A DNA stretch of 7,601 nt, from NCBI GenBank assembly GCA_023228645.1, contig JALOAT010000092.1, forward strand, positions 1-7,601. Reading direction: 5' to 3'. This DNA is from Gammaproteobacteria bacterium. GTDB taxonomy: Bacteria; Pseudomonadota; Gammaproteobacteria; Thiohalomonadales; Thiohalomonadaceae. Below are positions 4,796 to 7,601 of the stretch, piece by piece. Both the position numbers and the translations under genes were made by a program. The notes beneath the pieces are model-generated. The model was not told the origin of the DNA, did not search any database, and saw only the letters and a program-made list of their open reading frames with translations. Positions within the stretch are counted from its first letter, which is position 1. Each line of letters begins with the position of its first letter.

Positions 4796-6586
4796 ATGAT
4801 CAAGTTTAAAAAAATAATAATAAAGAACTTCCTTTCTGTTGGTAATGCTCCGCAGGAAATTCAGCTTGACGATTATTCATTAACGCTGATTTTAGGCAAT
4901 AACTTGGATATGGGCGGTAATGGTTCAAGAAACGGTGTGGGCAAATCAACATTGCTCCACGCATTAGCGTATGCAATCTATGGCCAACCGATATCAAATA
5001 ACATCAAGCTCAATAACCTAATTAACAAAACTAACAAAAAAAATATGTCAGTTGAGTTATATTTTGAAAAGGGTGGCAACAAATACAAGATCGTAAGAGG
5101 CCGTGGTCCTAACATTTTTGAATTTTACGTTAATGATTCAATGGTCAACACTAAAGAAGGCAATGAATCACAAGGTGAAAATTCAGTAACCCAAAAGGAA
5201 GTAAATCGAGTCATAGGCCTTTCCTATACATTGTTCAAACATATTGTAGGAATTACTACCAAGACAACACCATTCTTGAATGAAAAGCCAGGTCCCCAAA
5301 AAGAAATCATTGAGGAACTTTTGGGCATTACTGAGCTGTCTGAAAAAGCTGAACTACTAAAAGAACTGATCAAGGAGACGCGGAAACTCATTGATCAAGA
5401 AGAAATGAAAATCAACATCATTAAAACTCAAAATGACAAAGTTCAACAAACTATTAATGATTTGAAGAATAAGCATAAAGTTTGGCAATCCAAGTATCAA
5501 CGAGATATGGATACCATTACTGAAAATATTGCAGTTATGATGGAAATTGACATTGACGTTGAAATTAATGCTCACAAAAATATTGACCAGTATAGAGTTT
5601 TAGAAAAAGACTTGAGAGATGCTACACGAAATCTCAATATTGAGCAAAATTCATACGATACTATTGAACATATGTTTTTGAAATTGCAAGACGATTTTAC
5701 TAATTTGTTGAATAAAAAATGCCACGCTTGTGGTCACGATTTACACGACGACCAGCATCAAGAAATGGTGAGCAAGGTTGAAAGTGAATTGGAAAAGACT
5801 GCCATAAAGTTACAAGATCAGTTAGAACTTTTAAACACTGCACAAGAGCGTAAAGATTCAAAGCAGAAATTGCTTGATGAAATGGGAACCATACCTTCCA
5901 AGACTCACTATAAAACATTAGATGATGCATATGATCATAAGAACAACTTGCATAAGCTTGAAGTTCAATTAGAGAATCAAATCAATCTTTCCAATCCATA
6001 TGATGATCAAATTGAGAATTTGAAGACTACTTCATTGACTGATATTGACTATACACAATTGAATGAATTGATTGTAATGAAGGACCACCAAGACTTCCTT
6101 TATAAATTGCTAACTGACAAGAATTCTGTTATCAGAAAGAGGATTATTGAGAAGAACTTGGGTTATCTCAATACACAACTTAGCCATTACTTGCACAAAA
6201 TGGGATTGCCTCATTCAGTCAAGTTCTTGAGCGATTTGAGTGTAGAAATCACCAAGCTTGGTCAAGATTTTGACTTTGACAACTTGAGCACTGGTGAAAG
6301 CACTCGTTTGATCCTGAGCCTAAGTATGGCATTCAGAGATGTTTATGAGAACACTAAAAATGAACTAAACGTTCTCTTCATTGATGAATTGGTCGATAAT
6401 GGTATGGATACTGCTGGCGGTGAAGCTGCTTTGGGTATGTTAAAATATATGGCACGTGACAACAAAAAGAACGTCTTCCTTATCTCACATAAGGATGAGT
6501 TTGTTGCTCGAGTTAATACCGTGCTGTTGGTTACTAAAGAAAATGACTTTACAGAATACAGCTATGAAGAGTCATACGAAATTTAA
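4796..6586 (+). CDS. 46: Recombination ATPase subunit gp46 (Rad50/SbcC-type)
   Basis: The 596-residue product is the ABC-type SMC-like ATPase that with gp47 forms the Mre11-Rad50-like end-processing complex. The N-terminal lobe has FLSVGNA at 12-18 and the Walker A loop GSRNGVGKST at 43-52. A long coiled-coil (about 180-300 and 320-400) brackets a zinc hook, CHAC at 309-312, used for dimerisation. The C-terminal lobe has the ABC signature LSTGES (497-502), Walker B VLFIDEL (526-532, with D530 and E531) and the H-loop ISHKDEF from 563. All catalytic elements are intact. It is slightly longer than T4 gp46 (560 as I recall). AAAGGCACGCA ahead of the ATG holds the ribosome site and overlaps the gene 47 stop region, so the two subunits are tightly coupled. 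Unlike T4, no small gene separates 47 and 46. Confidence 0.96.
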   Translation: MIKFKKIIIKNFLSVGNAPQEIQLDDYSLTLILGNNLDMGGNGSRNGVGKSTLLHALAYAIYGQPISNNIKLNNLINKTNKKNMSVELYFEKGGNKYKIVRGRGPNIFEFYVNDSMVNTKEGNESQGENSVTQKEVNRVIGLSYTLFKHIVGITTKTTPFLNEKPGPQKEIIEELLGITELSEKAELLKELIKETRKLIDQEEMKINIIKTQNDKVQQTINDLKNKHKVWQSKYQRDMDTITENIAVMMEIDIDVEINAHKNIDQYRVLEKDLRDATRNLNIEQNSYDTIEHMFLKLQDDFTNLLNKKCHACGHDLHDDQHQEMVSKVESELEKTAIKLQDQLELLNTAQERKDSKQKLLDEMGTIPSKTHYKTLDDAYDHKNNLHKLEVQLENQINLSNPYDDQIENLKTTSLTDIDYTQLNELIVMKDHQDFLYKLLTDKNSVIRKRIIEKNLGYLNTQLSHYLHKMGLPHSVKFLSDLSVEITKLGQDFDFDNLSTGESTRLILSLSMAFRDVYENTKNELNVLFIDELVDNGMDTAGGEAALGMLKYMARDNKKNVFLISHKDEFVARVNTVLLVTKENDFTEYSYEESYEI

Positions 6587-6613
6587 TTAATTTTTAACAA
6601 TAATTAAAATAAT

Positions 6614-6619
6614 AAAAGG
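6614..6619 (+). promoter_or_regulatory. Ribosome binding site of the right-edge gene
   Basis: AAAAGG lies 6 bases before the first of two adjacent ATGs (6626 and 6629), favouring 6626. The 39-base gap before this gene is strongly AT-rich; I see no clear terminator or late promoter box in it. Confidence 0.5.
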
Positions 6620-6625
6620 TTAAAA

Positions 6626-7601
6626 ATGATGGTCAGTAGTAATGTCACTACAGTCTTACGTTTTTTACGAAGCGCTGGTTTTAAATGTGATAAGAAAACA
6701 AAAAATTCACTATTTGGAATTCGGGTAAAAGCGAAAGAACAAGAGGTGTTGTCATTCTTAGACGAATTGGATATAACTTATGAACGAGTATCAACTCAAG
6801 AATATCCAATCACTTGCGGAAAAGATTTAAGAGAGCACGTTTTCTTAGTAAACTATAATAGCTATCAAACTTTGATAGTTACTAATGGTGACAGTGCGGT
6901 TCGAAAGTCATTTTCACCAGTTTTATTAGGATTGGGTGGAAAAACTTACACAAATATTGATGAAATGAAAGATGACGTCATCACAGCACTGGCAAAGTCT
7001 GACCAACACGGAGATTTAATCAGTGGGTGCCAACATATTTTAGACAGTATTGATGGCACTAGCGCATTTAATATAACTCCTGCATTGAAAAGTAACAAAG
7101 GTGTAATCACTAGTGATTTTGGCGAGATTGCGTTGGCATATAATCGATTAAAAAATGCAGGTGGGAGTATTTTTTTCCCAGCCACTGGTAATTTTTTAAA
7201 TGTTGACTTTTTTCACAATAATATCCCAATTAGTGCGAAAGGCGACGCTGGTGGCAGTCGTTACTCATTCTGTAAAAACCCATCTGTCCTTCCAGTAATT
7301 AACCAATTAGGTAATTCCAACATTGAAATGATGCTTAAAAAATGGTACGATCGTGATATGTTTGGTGCTTTTAATTATGCCTCGTATGAATGTCCAGAAT
7401 TAGATTGGTGGAAAAACAAATTAGGCTCATTTGATAAACCGTCATTAATCAGCTATGTTTCATCAAATGATTGGAGGCAATATAACTCAGATGTAATATA
7501 TTGTCAACCAAACATTACTGGAAAGCCGTTAGGTATAGCTACTGACAAGTTTAAAAATAATTATGAAAATGGATGCCACAAACCTTTATTGTTAAACTTG
7601 T
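6626..7601 (+). CDS. Large unrecognised phage protein with a possible PD-(D/E)xK-like nuclease signature, C-terminus cut by window edge
   Basis: From ATG 6626 the frame stays open for 325 codons to the window end, so this is a genuine but truncated gene. It starts MMVSSNVTTVLRFLRSAGFK; residues 96-110 read KSFSPVLLGLGGKTY. A potentially meaningful pattern follows: SDFGE with E167, then V193-D194-F195, then ISAKG at 202-206 with K205, then GGSRYSF. A Glu in an early helix, an Asp at a strand and an xxK eleven residues later is the arrangement of PD-(D/E)xK restriction-type nucleases, where the middle residue before xK can be substituted. This is only a pattern match, and the protein could equally be a structural or DNA-binding protein. 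In T4 the gene after 46 leads towards the sliding clamp (45); this product shows no clamp resemblance. It is probably transcribed with 47 and 46. Confidence 0.75.
   Translation, partial: MMVSSNVTTVLRFLRSAGFKCDKKTKNSLFGIRVKAKEQEVLSFLDELDITYERVSTQEYPITCGKDLREHVFLVNYNSYQTLIVTNGDSAVRKSFSPVLLGLGGKTYTNIDEMKDDVITALAKSDQHGDLISGCQHILDSIDGTSAFNITPALKSNKGVITSDFGEIALAYNRLKNAGGSIFFPATGNFLNVDFFHNNIPISAKGDAGGSRYSFCKNPSVLPVINQLGNSNIEMMLKKWYDRDMFGAFNYASYECPELDWWKNKLGSFDKPSLISYVSSNDWRQYNSDVIYCQPNITGKPLGIATDKFKNNYENGCHKPLLLNL

Noticed and set aside
6587..6625. AT-rich gap after gene 46 as a terminator
   Set aside because: No stable GC-bearing stem followed by a U-run is visible; it looks like a simple leader with a ribosome site.
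6946..7185. 79-codon minus-strand frame in the right-edge gene
   Set aside because: It is antisense to a 325-codon open frame with a good ribosome site, and shows no recognisable motif.

Overview
The window looks like part of the genome of a T4-like tailed phage (a myovirus of the T4 superfamily) infecting an unidentified bacterium. The evidence is an AT-rich, tightly packed sequence with overlapping genes, and a plus-strand order of late sigma factor (gene 55), then recombination nuclease (gene 47), then recombination ATPase (gene 46). This is the same relative order as in T4. The host cannot be told from the sequence. Nothing here is a tRNA, CRISPR array or insertion sequence.

Layout. Positions 1-1000 carry a minus-strand pair: a nucleotidyltransferase-fold protein (1000-401), followed 15 bases downstream by a serine-rich protein that runs off the left edge (385-1). 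Positions 1001-1183 are a divergent control region with two T4-late-promoter-like boxes facing the minus-strand genes. The plus strand then holds gene 55 (1184-2125), two small genes (2100-2354 and 2341-2601), a 5-hmdU DNA kinase/thymine-pyrophosphorylase-type helical-domain gene (2598-3461), a third small gene (3466-3681), gene 47 (3755-4786), gene 46 (4796-6586), and a large unrecognised gene running off the right edge (6626-7601). The last gene has a possible PD-(D/E)xK-type nuclease signature.

The most unusual content is the three small genes. They share an N-terminal module (a lysine/asparagine-tryptophan helix, then Phe-Gly). Each then carries a different short stretch that resembles the T4-family major capsid protein (gp23). 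The 2341-2601 product has the N-terminal segment ending in DICGVQPM, which in T4 overlaps the Gol peptide sensed by the host Lit protease. The 2100-2354 product has a GYKG...FYCPYVPL segment, and the 3466-3681 product has an IGFKTRYG segment, both from near the capsid protein C-terminus. All three start at or inside the end of the upstream gene, in the +1 frame relative to it. Two share an 18/20 nucleotide repeat that spans the upstream stop codon. They look like a duplicated family of capsid-fragment cassettes inserted among early/middle replication genes. A decoy, a modulator of capsid assembly or the prohead protease, or an exclusion role are all inferences.

Functionally, gp46/gp47 would process DNA ends for recombination-dependent replication and gp55 would direct host RNA polymerase to late promoters. 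The helical-domain protein suggests modified thymine in the phage DNA. The small capsid-fragment genes are embedded in this same transcription unit, so they would probably be made before the capsid protein itself.
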